A stretch of DNA of 64,000 nt from a virus. Under the pieces are notes generated by a model. It ran no database searches. It had not been told where the DNA came from and saw only the letters and a list, made by a program, of their open reading frames with translations. This document shows, one piece after another, positions 9,457 to 18,636 of the stretch. A program made the position numbers and the translations under genes. The stretch's first letter is position 1. Each line of letters starts with the position of its first letter. The stretch covers positions 1 through 64,000 of IMG/VR virus record IMGVR_UViG_3300032893_000041. One strand, 5' to 3'.

Positions 9457-12400
9457 TGGGTATCAAGGACTTTCTCTTCTCGGTCGCGGAGGAACTGGCG
9501 AAGTCGGCCAAGCAGCCAATGCCGCTCAAGGATTGGCAGGCTTATCTTCGGCCGGGGCGGGTCCTCACCCGGGGTGGCATCCAGTTCCCGCTGCGCAAGG
9601 ACGAGGTCCAGCACGGGGCGCTAGGGAAGCTGGGTCCGCAGATGGGGTCGGCCGATGTACTGTCGCCGGACGAAATGGGAACCCTCCTCCACAACGTGCG
9701 GAAGTACTCGACCGACATGCCGGAGTTCCAGACCCATCAGGCCGGGACCACGTCGCGCGGCATGGCATATAATGACCGTATGCACTACAAGGACCAGTAC
9801 CAATTGCCCGGCCCGAAGCTGGGGCAGTCGGAGGAGCTGACGACGTTGCCGAGTTCAGATTTCGTCGCCTCCACCGCGCACTTCGGCGGCAAGCCGGGCC
9901 TGCTGTCGTGGTCGCGCACGACGCGGCGGCCGGTGATAAGTCCCGAGAATGACGTGGTAAACCCAGGCGACGGGGGCGAGACCGCCCAGCACATCGAGGA
10001 AATCCAGTCGGACTGGCACCAGCGGGGGCGGGACGAAGGATACGCATTGGGGCCGGATGCTGCAGAAGAATATGATCGACTGAGAAATAAACTTAATACT
10101 AGCATGAACAGCAATCCCATATATACAGCTTACACGAAGACGACGAGATGGGGCGATAAGTCATTTGACTGGTGGATCGATCACGACGGGTCGGGTTTTT
10201 CAATTTTAGATAACCCGAAACGTTTTGGTATGACGCCGGAAGATGTAAGAGACTATACTAGAATGAAGAAATTATATTGGGGCTTGAGGGGCAATAAACC
10301 TCCTCCCGCTCCCTACAAGGACACCTACGCCGAGTTGGAACTCAAGAAGAACATCGCCAAGGCGATCGACCAGGGCGACTCTTACGTCACCTGGACAACC
10401 GGCGACCAGCAGGCGGACCGTTGGGGACAGGCGCTGCGCAACACGGTCGACGAATTGCATTGGAAAAAGACGCCGGACGGCAAGTATACGATCATCCCCA
10501 TGAAAGGCGGCAACGAACTCGGAGCGGACGGGCGCTTCGAGAACCTGTCGCCGGCCGACCTCGGGGACACCGTCGGCCGCGACATCGCAAAGCGGATAGT
10601 GGAGGGGGAGGGGCGCCACCAGCCGCTCAGTGACCAGGAGAAGGCCCGCCTGGATCAGTATATTCAGGACCGGGATGAAGCTGTCAATCGGTCATCTGAA
10701 ATTTCGAACCAGATCAGTGATCTGAATCAGGAAAACCGCCAATTATACGAAACTGAAACAGACGGCGGACGGCAGCGAGTCGATAATCTTACTCGCATGG
10801 CGGCCCTGGCGCGAGAGCGTGACCGGCATCAGCACTTGATACGAGAGACTTCTCATAATTGGGACTACAACGATCTGGCCCGCCGTTATGCAGCATTTAA
10901 CACCATGGGGCCGGACGCAGGCGTCATCACCAGCGACAACCTCACCATTGGCGGCCGGGGGATGCGGAAGTTCTATGACCGCGACGTGCCGGCCGCCGCC
11001 AAGAAACTGGCCGATCAGTACGGCGGCGAGGTCACCAAGATAAAGATACCGGGAGAGAGCGCCGGGTCCGATATTCCACCAAATGTTCATGCCCCCATGG
11101 TCACGTTGTTGGCGGAAGGACACCCCAACAGCGGATCTTTAGATGAAGACGATGTGCACGACAATATTCATCAGATTCTAACATCTGTTGCCGGGGGCGA
11201 AGACGAGGGAGCGCCACAATACATAGATGACGCCGCTTATCGGGTCATCAAGGCCATCAACGAGCCGCATAGCAACCCCGACATCGAAGATTATGATAAT
11301 TGGTATTCAGCCCTGAACGGTCTAAAAGGGGCCTTGCAGGAACATTATCGAATGCAGGCCAAGCCGCAGGAGGTCCACGCGCTGCGCCTAACGCCCAAGA
11401 TGGTGGAGAACGTGAAGAAGATCGGCCTGCCGCTTTTTAGTGCTGGCACCGCCGCCGCCATGGGCCTGCCGAAGGACTATTCGCCTGATGGGTCGCCCGC
11501 GCAAGGGTTCGCGGAAGGTGGTCTGGTGAAGGGACTATTTAAAGCAGCTCTCAGACACATAGATACCGGAGAAATTTACACGGGTGCTAATCATTTAGAC
11601 GCTCTTGCCGATTATGTAAGTAAGAACCACCCGAATTTGTTAAATGCGTCTGACGCTAGAAACTTAAGCATGGACCTTCCTACCAGCAAGGATGATTTTT
11701 TGAATTCCATACTACCTAAGTTGGAAGACGGATTTGTAAACAGTAACGGCGATTTTGTAACGCGCCATCAAGCCTTATCCGACATTCGTAATTCACAGCC
11801 TATGAACGTGGTGGATGAAGAACTCGGCCTTCATTCTTCGGATTTAGACAACGAAGGCACTTCAATATATGATCCCCATGTCTTACCTCCTGACATTGAG
11901 GGATACATTAAGGAAATATCGCAATTACGTCCGGGAGTAACCGACGACGGCAAGTCCGCCCTTGATTATTACTTAGATCACGTACGGCATTACGTGACAA
12001 ACGTGTATAACGGCGATAAGAAAAAAGTGCGTAACGCAATAAATACGCTGACGGAGGCGTGGAATGATCCTCATGCTACAAATGAGCCGTACGGCAATTG
12101 GTTAAACGCGAATCAGAAGTTTAGTAATTCCTTGACGGCGCGCACGCCCTCATCGAATACGAAGTTTGCTTCCGGTGGTCTAATCTCGCGGCCTCAGCCG
12201 AAGAAGCCACTGCCGGACACGGAACTGGATGCGCTTACCGCCAATGCGCAAGACCCGTTTTGGTGGGTGCAGGGTTACCGGGCGCCGGTCGATCCCAACG
12301 TATTCTCCTACTGGGAAGACCCGCCGCGCGGCGATACCGCCGCCGACCCTATATCCGGGACGATCAATGATGTCGGCTCTGCGCTAAATGCGTTCATCGG

Positions 12401-13442
12401 GTCCGGGATGCAGGACCTTACCCCAGAGTCCGGACCGTTGGACATTGCCGCCGCCCTAGGCAATGACCTCGCCACGGTAATGACCGGCGGCGGCAAGCTA
12501 TCTGAGGCCGTAGCCAAGCCAGCTTTGGAATTGCTTTCCAAGGTTTCACCGGCATTCAAGCGCATGTCACCACTGGCGATGCTCGGTATCCATTCGAAGG
12601 CCAACCAACCAGCCGAACCCGAATCTAACCCTATCTCGGATGAACTATGGGACCTACAAGCGGCTAAGAACGCGTATTACGACCCGTATGCGCCGCGCGG
12701 ATGGAACGTTCCAGAACAGCCGGGTTTGGACATACCGGGCATGGCCAGGGGTGGGTCCATCTTCGACCGGCTGTCCGGGCCGCATCGGGCGATGCATGAG
12801 GCGCTCTACCGGCTGCCGGGTATCGACGACCTCCCGGAGACGCCGCTGCCGGCTGCGTCCGGGGCCACGGGAGTGGCCTCTGGCACCTGGACCCCCACCA
12901 CTATAGCCGCGACCCAGCCGACGCTTCTCCAGAGCGCTCCCGTGGGCCAGGACGGGGTGTCTCTGACCGACATCCTCGGGTCGCCGCCGGTCCTGCGCCC
13001 AGGCCATCTTCCGGTACCCCCACACCCCGATATAAGTATGGAGAACGACATGAGAACGTGGAAGACTACCGCCCCACCCGCCATCGAGCCGCTGATTCAG
13101 GCCGCCGCGACCCAGCATGGCGTGCCGCTGGCGGGCCTGCGGGCGCTGCTCGAGCAAGAGAGCGCTTTCGACCCCCACGCGGTGTCGCCGGTCGGCGCCA
13201 GGGGGATAGCGCAATTCATGCCGGCCACGGCCAGGGACTTCGGCATCGACCCCTTCAATCCGACGCAGGCCATTCCGGCCGCCGCCAAGTACCTGCGGGC
13301 GCTCTACGACAAGTTCGGGTCATGGGACAAGGCCCTGGCCGCCTACAACTGGGGCCAGGGAAACGTCGCCCGTCACGGCATCAACGCCTTGCCCAAGGAG
13401 ACGGCCGATTACGTCGCCAATCTCGGCCCGCAGTTTAGCTAG
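9456..13442 (+). CDS. Polyvalent virion protein with C-terminal lytic transglycosylase (SLT) domain
   Basis: 1328 residues. Residues ~130-650 match a polyvalent-type domain of phages and conjugative elements: AQHIEEIQSDWHQRGR, SYVTWTTGDQQADRW, GGRGMRKFYDRDVPAAAKKL, VHALRLTPKMVENV. FAEGGLV follows near base 11510. Residues ~690-900 hold a separate module (ALRHIDTGEIYTG; DGFVNSNGDFVTRHQAL). FASGGLISRP and MARGGSIFD precede the C-terminal SLT domain (~1205-1328): LEQESAFDP with catalytic Glu1235, GARGIAQFMPATA and AAYNWGQGNV. The SLT enzyme cleaves the peptidoglycan glycan chain, presumably at entry. Several internal stretches (10060-10310, 10650-10880, 11050-11350, 11530-12180) are clearly more AT-rich than the flanks, suggesting later insertions. 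The stop overlaps the convergent gene by 8 bases. Confidence 0.8.
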   Translation: MGIKDFLFSVAEELAKSAKQPMPLKDWQAYLRPGRVLTRGGIQFPLRKDEVQHGALGKLGPQMGSADVLSPDEMGTLLHNVRKYSTDMPEFQTHQAGTTSRGMAYNDRMHYKDQYQLPGPKLGQSEELTTLPSSDFVASTAHFGGKPGLLSWSRTTRRPVISPENDVVNPGDGGETAQHIEEIQSDWHQRGRDEGYALGPDAAEEYDRLRNKLNTSMNSNPIYTAYTKTTRWGDKSFDWWIDHDGSGFSILDNPKRFGMTPEDVRDYTRMKKLYWGLRGNKPPPAPYKDTYAELELKKNIAKAIDQGDSYVTWTTGDQQADRWGQALRNTVDELHWKKTPDGKYTIIPMKGGNELGADGRFENLSPADLGDTVGRDIAKRIVEGEGRHQPLSDQEKARLDQYIQDRDEAVNRSSEISNQISDLNQENRQLYETETDGGRQRVDNLTRMAALARERDRHQHLIRETSHNWDYNDLARRYAAFNTMGPDAGVITSDNLTIGGRGMRKFYDRDVPAAAKKLADQYGGEVTKIKIPGESAGSDIPPNVHAPMVTLLAEGHPNSGSLDEDDVHDNIHQILTSVAGGEDEGAPQYIDDAAYRVIKAINEPHSNPDIEDYDNWYSALNGLKGALQEHYRMQAKPQEVHALRLTPKMVENVKKIGLPLFSAGTAAAMGLPKDYSPDGSPAQGFAEGGLVKGLFKAALRHIDTGEIYTGANHLDALADYVSKNHPNLLNASDARNLSMDLPTSKDDFLNSILPKLEDGFVNSNGDFVTRHQALSDIRNSQPMNVVDEELGLHSSDLDNEGTSIYDPHVLPPDIEGYIKEISQLRPGVTDDGKSALDYYLDHVRHYVTNVYNGDKKKVRNAINTLTEAWNDPHATNEPYGNWLNANQKFSNSLTARTPSSNTKFASGGLISRPQPKKPLPDTELDALTANAQDPFWWVQGYRAPVDPNVFSYWEDPPRGDTAADPISGTINDVGSALNAFIGSGMQDLTPESGPLDIAAALGNDLATVMTGGGKLSEAVAKPALELLSKVSPAFKRMSPLAMLGIHSKANQPAEPESNPISDELWDLQAAKNAYYDPYAPRGWNVPEQPGLDIPGMARGGSIFDRLSGPHRAMHEALYRLPGIDDLPETPLPAASGATGVASGTWTPTTIAATQPTLLQSAPVGQDGVSLTDILGSPPVLRPGHLPVPPHPDISMENDMRTWKTTAPPAIEPLIQAAATQHGVPLAGLRALLEQESAFDPHAVSPVGARGIAQFMPATARDFGIDPFNPTQAIPAAAKYLRALYDKFGSWDKALAAYNWGQGNVARHGINALPKETADYVANLGPQFS

Positions 13443-13692
13443 TTGTCTCTTCGGCCGGTGGTGAATATTCCGTCAGAACGCCGCCCTTGACGATGTATAG
13501 TGGCTTTTGCTTGTTCGCCACTTTCTGCGCGTCGATCTTGCCACGGTTGTAAGCAGAGACCTCCACTTCGTTTAGCGCGATGTTGATGTTCTGGACGAAG
13601 TTGGCCTGCTGCACGACCAGGATGGATTGATCGCCGCCCCTCTTCATCCACTCGTCATGGGCCTTGTAGATTTCCTTAATCTTTGGATGCAT
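13435..13692 (-). CDS. Small early protein of unknown function
   Basis: 85 residues, GGAGTGGAAA before the ATG. Mostly helical and charged (KIKEIYKAHDEWMKRGG, QQANFVQNINIALNEVEV), ending in a Pro/Glu/Thr tail. It is the last gene of the leftward early block, overlaps the upstream gene by 17 bases and runs 8 bases into the convergent transglycosylase gene. Confidence 0.65.
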   Translation of the reverse strand: MHPKIKEIYKAHDEWMKRGGDQSILVVQQANFVQNINIALNEVEVSAYNRGKIDAQKVANKQKPLYIVKGGVLTEYSPPAEETTS

Positions 13693-13873
13693 TTTCCACT
13701 CCGAACTGAACGTAAAGGACCAGCGACATGGGGAAGAACAATACGACAGGTTCCCCAGGTGACGCCGCCAGATACACGCCTTGTGGCGTTATTTGGGCAT
13801 CATACCCGTCGTAGGAATTAGACGCCTTTGGTCGTCCAATGACGAGGTCCCGACTAATTATTACGCGGTCCAT
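13676..13873 (-). CDS. Small early protein of unknown function
   Basis: 65 residues. Its ATG overlaps the stop of the DHH phosphoesterase gene (TGATG). Beta-rich composition (RVIISRDLVIG, QGVYLAASPGEPVVLFFP). No family recognised. Position suggests co-expression with the DHH enzyme. Confidence 0.6.
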   Translation of the reverse strand: MDRVIISRDLVIGRPKASNSYDGYDAQITPQGVYLAASPGEPVVLFFPMSLVLYVQFGVENASKD

Positions 13874-14715
13874 CAGAGCAGCCCCAGCTCTGCCAGTTTG
13901 TTGAATGGGACCTCGAACCCGGCGGCGTTCTTGTGTCCGCCGCCGCCGTAGCGGAAGGCAATGACCGACACGTCCTCACCGTCCGGACGCGACCGAAGGG
14001 AGAAGACGCGGCCGGACGGTGTGTCCCAGTAGCAGGCAGCGAACGGGTGATCTTTTGCCATCATGTGGCCGGCATCGGAGGTCATGGTGTAAGGCAGGCT
14101 GGCTACCGGGACCTCGATGCCGCCGATGGTCATGAAGCGCTTGCAGACCTTTACCAGTTCCCGAACGTCCTTGTCGTGCTTCTTCATGATCGCGGCGCCC
14201 TCGTTGCGCCAGTCGGCCAGGAAGACCTCGTCCTTCGACCGGCGAACGAAATCGGTCCAGGTTTCAAGATCATATTCTTCTGCGAACAGCCGCGCCGTGA
14301 TTTCACGCGTCCCGTCGTACTCGAACTTCCAGAGGTCGCGGTCCTCGACGATGTCGATGAGCGGCGGGCGCGGCATGCTGGGATTATAGAAATCCCAAGC
14401 GAGGCCGGCGCCAGACCGCAACATATCGAATGCGATGTTCAGATTATCGGACCCCTTGATGTTGGCGAGGTCCGCGATGGCGGACTTGTGGTGGTCGATA
14501 ATGAGGACGCTGGACGCCTTGCGCGCCATCTCTTCCACGACCTCCCGCTTGTAGGAGAAGTCCACCATGATGACTTCCCGGTCGGTCACGTCCGGTGGTT
14601 CCTTCTGGTAGATGCCGGGGTAGAGTTCGACCTCTCCCTTGTACGCGTTCCAGACGACCCAGGCGGCGGTAAAGCCGTCCTGGCAGTTGGCGTGGTAGAT
14701 GCAGAGCGGCTTCAT
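13873..14715 (-). CDS. DHH-family phosphoesterase
   Basis: 280 residues. The DHH catalytic motifs are present: HANCQDGFTA near residue 8 (His8, Asp13), VDFSY with Asp52, and IDHHKS at 73-78 (the DHH signature); the C-terminus has GGGGHKNAAGFEV, the DHHA1-type substrate motif. This family hydrolyses phosphodiesters in short oligonucleotides or cyclic nucleotides (NrnA/NrnB type) using divalent metal. In a phage early operon it could recycle nanoRNA or host DNA fragments, or remove cyclic-nucleotide defence signals; the sequence does not decide between these. Spacing to the upstream small membrane peptide gene is one base. Confidence 0.85.
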   Translation of the reverse strand: MKPLCIYHANCQDGFTAAWVVWNAYKGEVELYPGIYQKEPPDVTDREVIMVDFSYKREVVEEMARKASSVLIIDHHKSAIADLANIKGSDNLNIAFDMLRSGAGLAWDFYNPSMPRPPLIDIVEDRDLWKFEYDGTREITARLFAEEYDLETWTDFVRRSKDEVFLADWRNEGAAIMKKHDKDVRELVKVCKRFMTIGGIEVPVASLPYTMTSDAGHMMAKDHPFAACYWDTPSGRVFSLRSRPDGEDVSVIAFRYGGGGHKNAAGFEVPFNKLAELGLL

Positions 14716-14716
14716 G

Positions 14717-14803
14717 TTACCTCCAAAAGGCTGCGAATAGGAAGATCACCGTCCCGATCAGGACGACCACGAACACTATAACTTCGGCCGGTGTCAGTCT
14801 CAT
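14717..14803 (-). CDS. 28-residue membrane peptide
   Basis: Too short for normal ORF cut-offs. The ATG overlaps the stop of the upstream gene (ATGA), so translation is coupled. The product MRLTPAEVIVFVVVLIGTV... is one hydrophobic helix ending FWR. It ends one base before the DHH gene start. Single-span peptides of this kind are common in phage early regions; function unknown. Confidence 0.6.
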   Translation of the reverse strand: MRLTPAEVIVFVVVLIGTVIFLFAAFWR

Positions 14804-15285
14804 ATTTCGCCCATCATCACGATGCAGTAGTGATTCTTTAACTCTGCCCACCGATCCTGCAAGAATGGACGGCTCTCGTTGAGCCACTCGCCCTCGGGCG
14901 TGATGACGCAGTCGGGCAGCGTGGTCATGTACATGGGGTCGTTGAAGATGTCCTTCAACCGGAAGAGGTCATCCCAGCCGGCCAGCGGCTTGGCGCCGAA
15001 GGTATGTTGCAGGTACTCAGCCCATTTCTGCGACGGGCGGAGGTTCAACCACTTGGCATCCGGGTTGCGGCGCGTCATCGCCTTCCCCTCGCCGTTGCAG
15101 AAGCGACAGTTGACGAGGCCGATGCGACCGTCGCCGCCGCAGACGCCACACTTGATTTCGTACGGCGTAACCTCCCGGTTCATGTCAAACTTCCGGCCGG
15201 CATCGAGGAACCGCTGGCGCAGTTCCTCTCTAGAAATGCCGTTGTGCGGAAGGGATGGCACGATCAGGACTGAAAATTCCTTCAT
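14800..15285 (-). CDS. Zinc-finger protein (DnaJ-like CxxCxGxG repeats)
   Basis: 161 residues from the ATG at 15285, which has AGGAG four bases upstream; an upstream in-frame start at 15384 would overlap the helicase gene and is less likely. Residues ~45-70 hold CGVCGGDGRIGLVNCRFCNG, two CxxC pairs like one DnaJ zinc-centre unit. The remainder is Trp-rich and acidic without a known fold. Follows the UvrD-like helicase by five bases, so may assist it or another replication protein. Confidence 0.7.
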   Translation of the reverse strand: MKEFSVLIVPSLPHNGISREELRQRFLDAGRKFDMNREVTPYEIKCGVCGGDGRIGLVNCRFCNGEGKAMTRRNPDAKWLNLRPSQKWAEYLQHTFGAKPLAGWDDLFRLKDIFNDPMYMTTLPDCVITPEGEWLNESRPFLQDRWAELKNHYCIVMMGEI

Positions 15286-15290
15286 TTCTC

Positions 15291-16823
15291 CTACTCCAGG
15301 AAGATGAGTTCGTTGCGGGCGCGGGTAATGGTCACATAAAGCAGGTTCTGCTCTTGCTCCTGCTGCCATTCTTGCCGCGCCCACTTCGACGGCATCAGGG
15401 AAGGCTCGAGGACGTAAACCCGGTCGAACTCGAGGCCCTTCGACTTGTGCGCCGTCATCAACAGCACCATGCGCGCGTCGGCGTCGTCAGTAAACATCGC
15501 GTCGAGCCGGTCCTTGAGCGCCTGCACTGTCTGCTCTTCCTCATTCAAGTGCCCGATCACGGCCTGGATGGCGGCAACCTTGTCGAAGACGCCTTCGGCC
15601 TTCTGTTCCTGACCCTTGGCGATGAACTTGGCGCTTTCGCGCTGCGCCCACGCTTCCAGCTTCGTCTCCAGCGCCAGCAGGTCCTTCGCCCGCATCTTCT
15701 CGATCAGCTTGATCAAGCCGCTTCCGATTTCTCGGCCGAGAACCTTGCAGCCGACGCCCTGGCCGATAAGGTCATATGCCTTGGAGATGAGCGGCGCGGT
15801 GTTGCGGCAGATAATCGCCTCGCCGGCCGAAAAGACTGGGACCTCGATAGTCGGCTGGCGTGTATTCTCGTCAATGCCACGCTCCAACGAACGCACTACG
15901 CCTTCCGGTGCCGTCTCCGCCGCCTCGATGTAAGGGACGATGCTCTGCGCCTTGGTAACGACGTTCTTGGCGCAGCGATATGAAATGGTGAGGGGTAGCT
16001 CGACGCAGGAAAATGCCTGCTTGATGTTGTCCATCGCCGATGCGTCGGCGCCACGGAACCCGTAGATGGCTTGCCGTCGGTCGCCGACCGCGACCAGCCG
16101 TCCGGTCGTCGGCTTGAGCATCCGGCGCAGCATGGCGAGCTGCACGCCGTTGGTGTCCTGCGCCTCGTCCACGAACACCCAGTCGTGCTGGAAGAACTTG
16201 GCATTACGGAGGAGCGGCATGTAGAGCATGTCGTCGAAGTCGATCAGCGACGGGCCGCCCTCGCGGGCATCGGCCGTGCGGATCGAATGCGCCAGAAGCT
16301 TCCGGGCGATGGCAATGCCATCCGCCTCGACGGCGTCGGTGCTGTCCAGCGACACATCGTAATGGTCGATCAGGTGCGCCCATACGTCTGGGCTGTCCGG
16401 TGCCAGGAACCCCATGCCGATCTGACGGGCCAGCGATACCAGCTTACAGGCAAAGGACGAGTAATTGCGAACGTCATCGTCGCCGAAGTGCGCCTGCATG
16501 AGGTCGCGCAGCTTGTCCTTATTGACGTTTACGTTCTTCCGCTTGACAAAGTTCCAGGCGCTCATGCCGACCGAATGGAAGGTCTGCGCGCGGACGGAAG
16601 CCGGAACGCGGGTTTTGAGTTCATCCGCGATGCGCTTGTTGAAGGCCAGGAAGGAGGTCACGGCGCCCGGCGGTAGGAGTTCGAGCGCCCGGACGATGGT
16701 CGTGGTCTTGCCAGCGCCTGCCACGGCGGTTACCAGGGCGGACCCCCGGCCGGTGGAGACGAAGTCGAACACTGCCTGCTGGTAGGGCGACGGGACGAAA
16801 GGCTTCTCGTTCGGGAGGTTCAA
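15291..16823 (-). CDS. UvrD/PcrA-like superfamily 1 DNA helicase
   Basis: 510 residues, TTG start with AGGAG eight bases upstream. Motif I VAGAGKTTTI (residues ~34-43), motif II VFVDEAQDTN, motif III AVGDRRQAIYGFRGAD, motif V TAHKSKGLEFDRVY and motif VI YVTITRARNEL are all present, so it should be an active ATP-driven 3'-5' helicase. It is shorter than bacterial UvrD (~720), as usual for phage versions. It has its own promoter (16856-16884). Likely role: unwinding during replication or recombination. Confidence 0.92.
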   Translation of the reverse strand: MNLPNEKPFVPSPYQQAVFDFVSTGRGSALVTAVAGAGKTTTIVRALELLPPGAVTSFLAFNKRIADELKTRVPASVRAQTFHSVGMSAWNFVKRKNVNVNKDKLRDLMQAHFGDDDVRNYSSFACKLVSLARQIGMGFLAPDSPDVWAHLIDHYDVSLDSTDAVEADGIAIARKLLAHSIRTADAREGGPSLIDFDDMLYMPLLRNAKFFQHDWVFVDEAQDTNGVQLAMLRRMLKPTTGRLVAVGDRRQAIYGFRGADASAMDNIKQAFSCVELPLTISYRCAKNVVTKAQSIVPYIEAAETAPEGVVRSLERGIDENTRQPTIEVPVFSAGEAIICRNTAPLISKAYDLIGQGVGCKVLGREIGSGLIKLIEKMRAKDLLALETKLEAWAQRESAKFIAKGQEQKAEGVFDKVAAIQAVIGHLNEEEQTVQALKDRLDAMFTDDADARMVLLMTAHKSKGLEFDRVYVLEPSLMPSKWARQEWQQEQEQNLLYVTITRARNELIFLE

Positions 16824-16855
16824 GGTCTGGCTCCTATAAGGGTGTCGGTCCCTTA

Positions 16856-16884
16856 AAAATAGTGTGCCTGAGGCCCTCTGTCAA
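16856..16884 (-). promoter_or_regulatory. Sigma70-type promoter for the UvrD-like helicase
   Basis: On the minus strand TTGACA (16879-16884), 17-base spacer, TATTTT (16856-16861). Preceded by GATATC and followed by AAGGGACCG. One of four leftward promoters with the same extended -35 (ATAYCTTGACR). Confidence 0.75.
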
Positions 16885-17153
16885 GATATCTTCTTTCCGT
16901 AGGCTACGTCTTCCAGTATTCGCATGGGGGGAGGCTCCTTACCACAGCCACGGCAAAGCATGGGGGTAGTTCGACAGCATGGTAAGGCGTCGCCGCCGGT
17001 ACAGGCGCATTCTACCAGGGATACCACTCTGACTGGCGATGGTGAACGCCACGGCATCCACTGCTTTAATCCTTCCTCCGTCCAACAGAAAACGACTTTC
17101 CCGGACCCGTAGCACACGCAATCAGTCGTCGGAGTCATCTCCGAAGTGGTCAT
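16881..17153 (-). CDS. Possible Cys-rich zinc-binding protein
   Basis: 90 residues if started at 17153 (or 85 from 17138). Contains C-x-C, CACTGG, CC and CRGCG, consistent with a small zinc-ribbon protein, but the spacing is irregular. It overlaps the end of the membrane-peptide gene upstream and has only a weak ribosome site. Its 3' end meets the helicase promoter. Coding status uncertain. Confidence 0.45.
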   Translation of the reverse strand: MTTSEMTPTTDCVCYGSGKVVFCWTEEGLKQWMPWRSPSPVRVVSLVECACTGGDALPCCRTTPMLCRGCGKEPPPMRILEDVAYGKKIS

Positions 17154-17220
17154 AAGGATGCTCTGCGTAGTACGTCGCCCACAAAAGCGCCGCCAACAAG
17201 CCGATGATGAGCCGCAGCAT
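17122..17220 (-). CDS. 32-residue membrane peptide
   Basis: The ATG directly follows the stop of the SNF2 helicase gene (TGAATG). The product MLRLIIGLLAALLWATYYAE... has one hydrophobic span followed by an acidic His/Asp-rich tail (HFGDDSDD). Type: small membrane-anchored phage peptide. No homologue recognised. Confidence 0.55.
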   Translation of the reverse strand: MLRLIIGLLAALLWATYYAEHPYDHFGDDSDD

Positions 17221-18636
17221 TCATTTGTTCCTCAGTTCCGTTATAAGGTCCAGCTTCTTTTGCAGCGCGTACGCGGTCTTCCTCTCGACCGAAGAGGCGA
17301 CGATGTCGATATAGGTAACGCAATCGGCGTCCTGGCCGTGCCGGTGATTGCGGTCTTCGGATTGCAAGCGGTTGCCTAGCGAGAAGCCGTTCTCAAAGAA
17401 GACCGTGGTCGAACAACGGTCGCGACCCTGGCCGCCTAACAACGTGTGGCCCATGCCGCCGACGGAGTCTTGAGCGATCATGACGCGGCGTTCAGTCTGC
17501 TGGTTGAAGCGATTCTTTTCGTCCTCAAGCGTCGCTTGGTCTAATCCTCCGCGCATGACGCTGGGGTGGAAGTCTCCAAGGACCTCCTTTAAAATATCGA
17601 CGGCCTGACGGTGCCGGCAGAATACAAGCATCTTACCGCCGCATTCTTCCATCACGGCGCGGACTTCTAGTGCCTTCGGGTTGCGCTTCGGCTCGACGAG
17701 GTCGTGCGTTCGGCCTTCCTCATCGATGATGAAGCCGGAACTGATCTGCTGCAACTTTTCGAGCTGCGTGATGACCATCGGCGCCGTGACCGCCTCGTCG
17801 CCCAGCATGACCATCAAGTCTTCCTGCATTTCCTTGTACAGGGCCGCCTGCTTCTTCTCCATCTTGACTTCGCGCGGCGGCGGGAACACCTTGGGCGGGA
17901 GGTCGGTCCATTCGGACTTGGTGGCCGAAAAGGAGCAGGACTCGAGCAGTTGTTGCAACTCCGCCTTATTCTCTTGCCGCAGGCCGATTACTTGCTTGCC
18001 CAGGTACCCGCCCATCACGGCGTAGCGGTTGCGAAACTGATAAGGATTGCCCAGCGGCTGCCGGATGAAGCGAAGCTGCGACCACCAGTCCATGACGTTG
18101 TTTACCATCGGCGTTCCGGACAGTGCGCGGGTCGTGTGCGCGAACGGTGCCAGCGATATCATCTTCTTGGTGGTGGACGCCTGGAAGTTTTTGATGCGGG
18201 AGGTTTCGTCGGCCACGAGCATGAAGCGCCCGTCCCATGTCTTAGCAAAGTCGCGCACCCAGTCGCCGCCGGAATAAAGCAGCGCCTCGTAATTCATAAT
18301 GTAGATGCGCGGCATGTCGCGTATCTTGCCGGGCGGCGGCCACGCCTCGGGCCACACCCACAGATCGACGTTTTGCACGCCCCACGCCTCGACTTCCGTG
18401 GCCCAGTTCCACTTGAGCGAGTTCGGGCAGATGACCAGCAGGTGTTGCACCGCGTCCTGGCGAACCAGCTCCACGTATTCGTTAAGCGCCACCGCCGTCT
18501 TGCCCGTTCCCATGTCCATCCAATATCCGAATCCTTTATGTCCGAATGATCTCTTTAATGCCTCCACTTGAACTGCATAAGGTTTTCCGCGCAAGTGCCA
18601 CATAACGCCGGTACCGTTCTTTCCAATGCTTTCCAC
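17221..18636 (-). CDS. SNF2-like superfamily 2 helicase/translocase
   Basis: 471 residues from a GTG with AGGGAG nine bases upstream. LRGKPYAVQVEAL (Q-motif-like), MDMGTGKTAVAL (motif I, residues 41-52), LVADETSRIKN (motif II, DETS), TRALSGTPMVN (motif III), LVFCRHRQAV (motif IV) and RLQSEDRNHRHGQ (motif VI) are visible. Phage SNF2-type ATPases translocate on dsDNA and act in replication restart, recombination or anti-restriction. The preceding HNH gene reads 101 bases into this gene in another frame, as if it had landed at its 5' end. Confidence 0.9.
   Translation of the reverse strand: MESIGKNGTGVMWHLRGKPYAVQVEALKRSFGHKGFGYWMDMGTGKTAVALNEYVELVRQDAVQHLLVICPNSLKWNWATEVEAWGVQNVDLWVWPEAWPPPGKIRDMPRIYIMNYEALLYSGGDWVRDFAKTWDGRFMLVADETSRIKNFQASTTKKMISLAPFAHTTRALSGTPMVNNVMDWWSQLRFIRQPLGNPYQFRNRYAVMGGYLGKQVIGLRQENKAELQQLLESCSFSATKSEWTDLPPKVFPPPREVKMEKKQAALYKEMQEDLMVMLGDEAVTAPMVITQLEKLQQISSGFIIDEEGRTHDLVEPKRNPKALEVRAVMEECGGKMLVFCRHRQAVDILKEVLGDFHPSVMRGGLDQATLEDEKNRFNQQTERRVMIAQDSVGGMGHTLLGGQGRDRCSTTVFFENGFSLGNRLQSEDRNHRHGQDADCVTYIDIVASSVERKTAYALQKKLDLITELRNK

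Noticed and set aside
13933-14781. 282-residue plus-strand frame opposite the DHH gene
   Set aside because: Antisense to a gene with clear DHH catalytic motifs; its translation has no domain.
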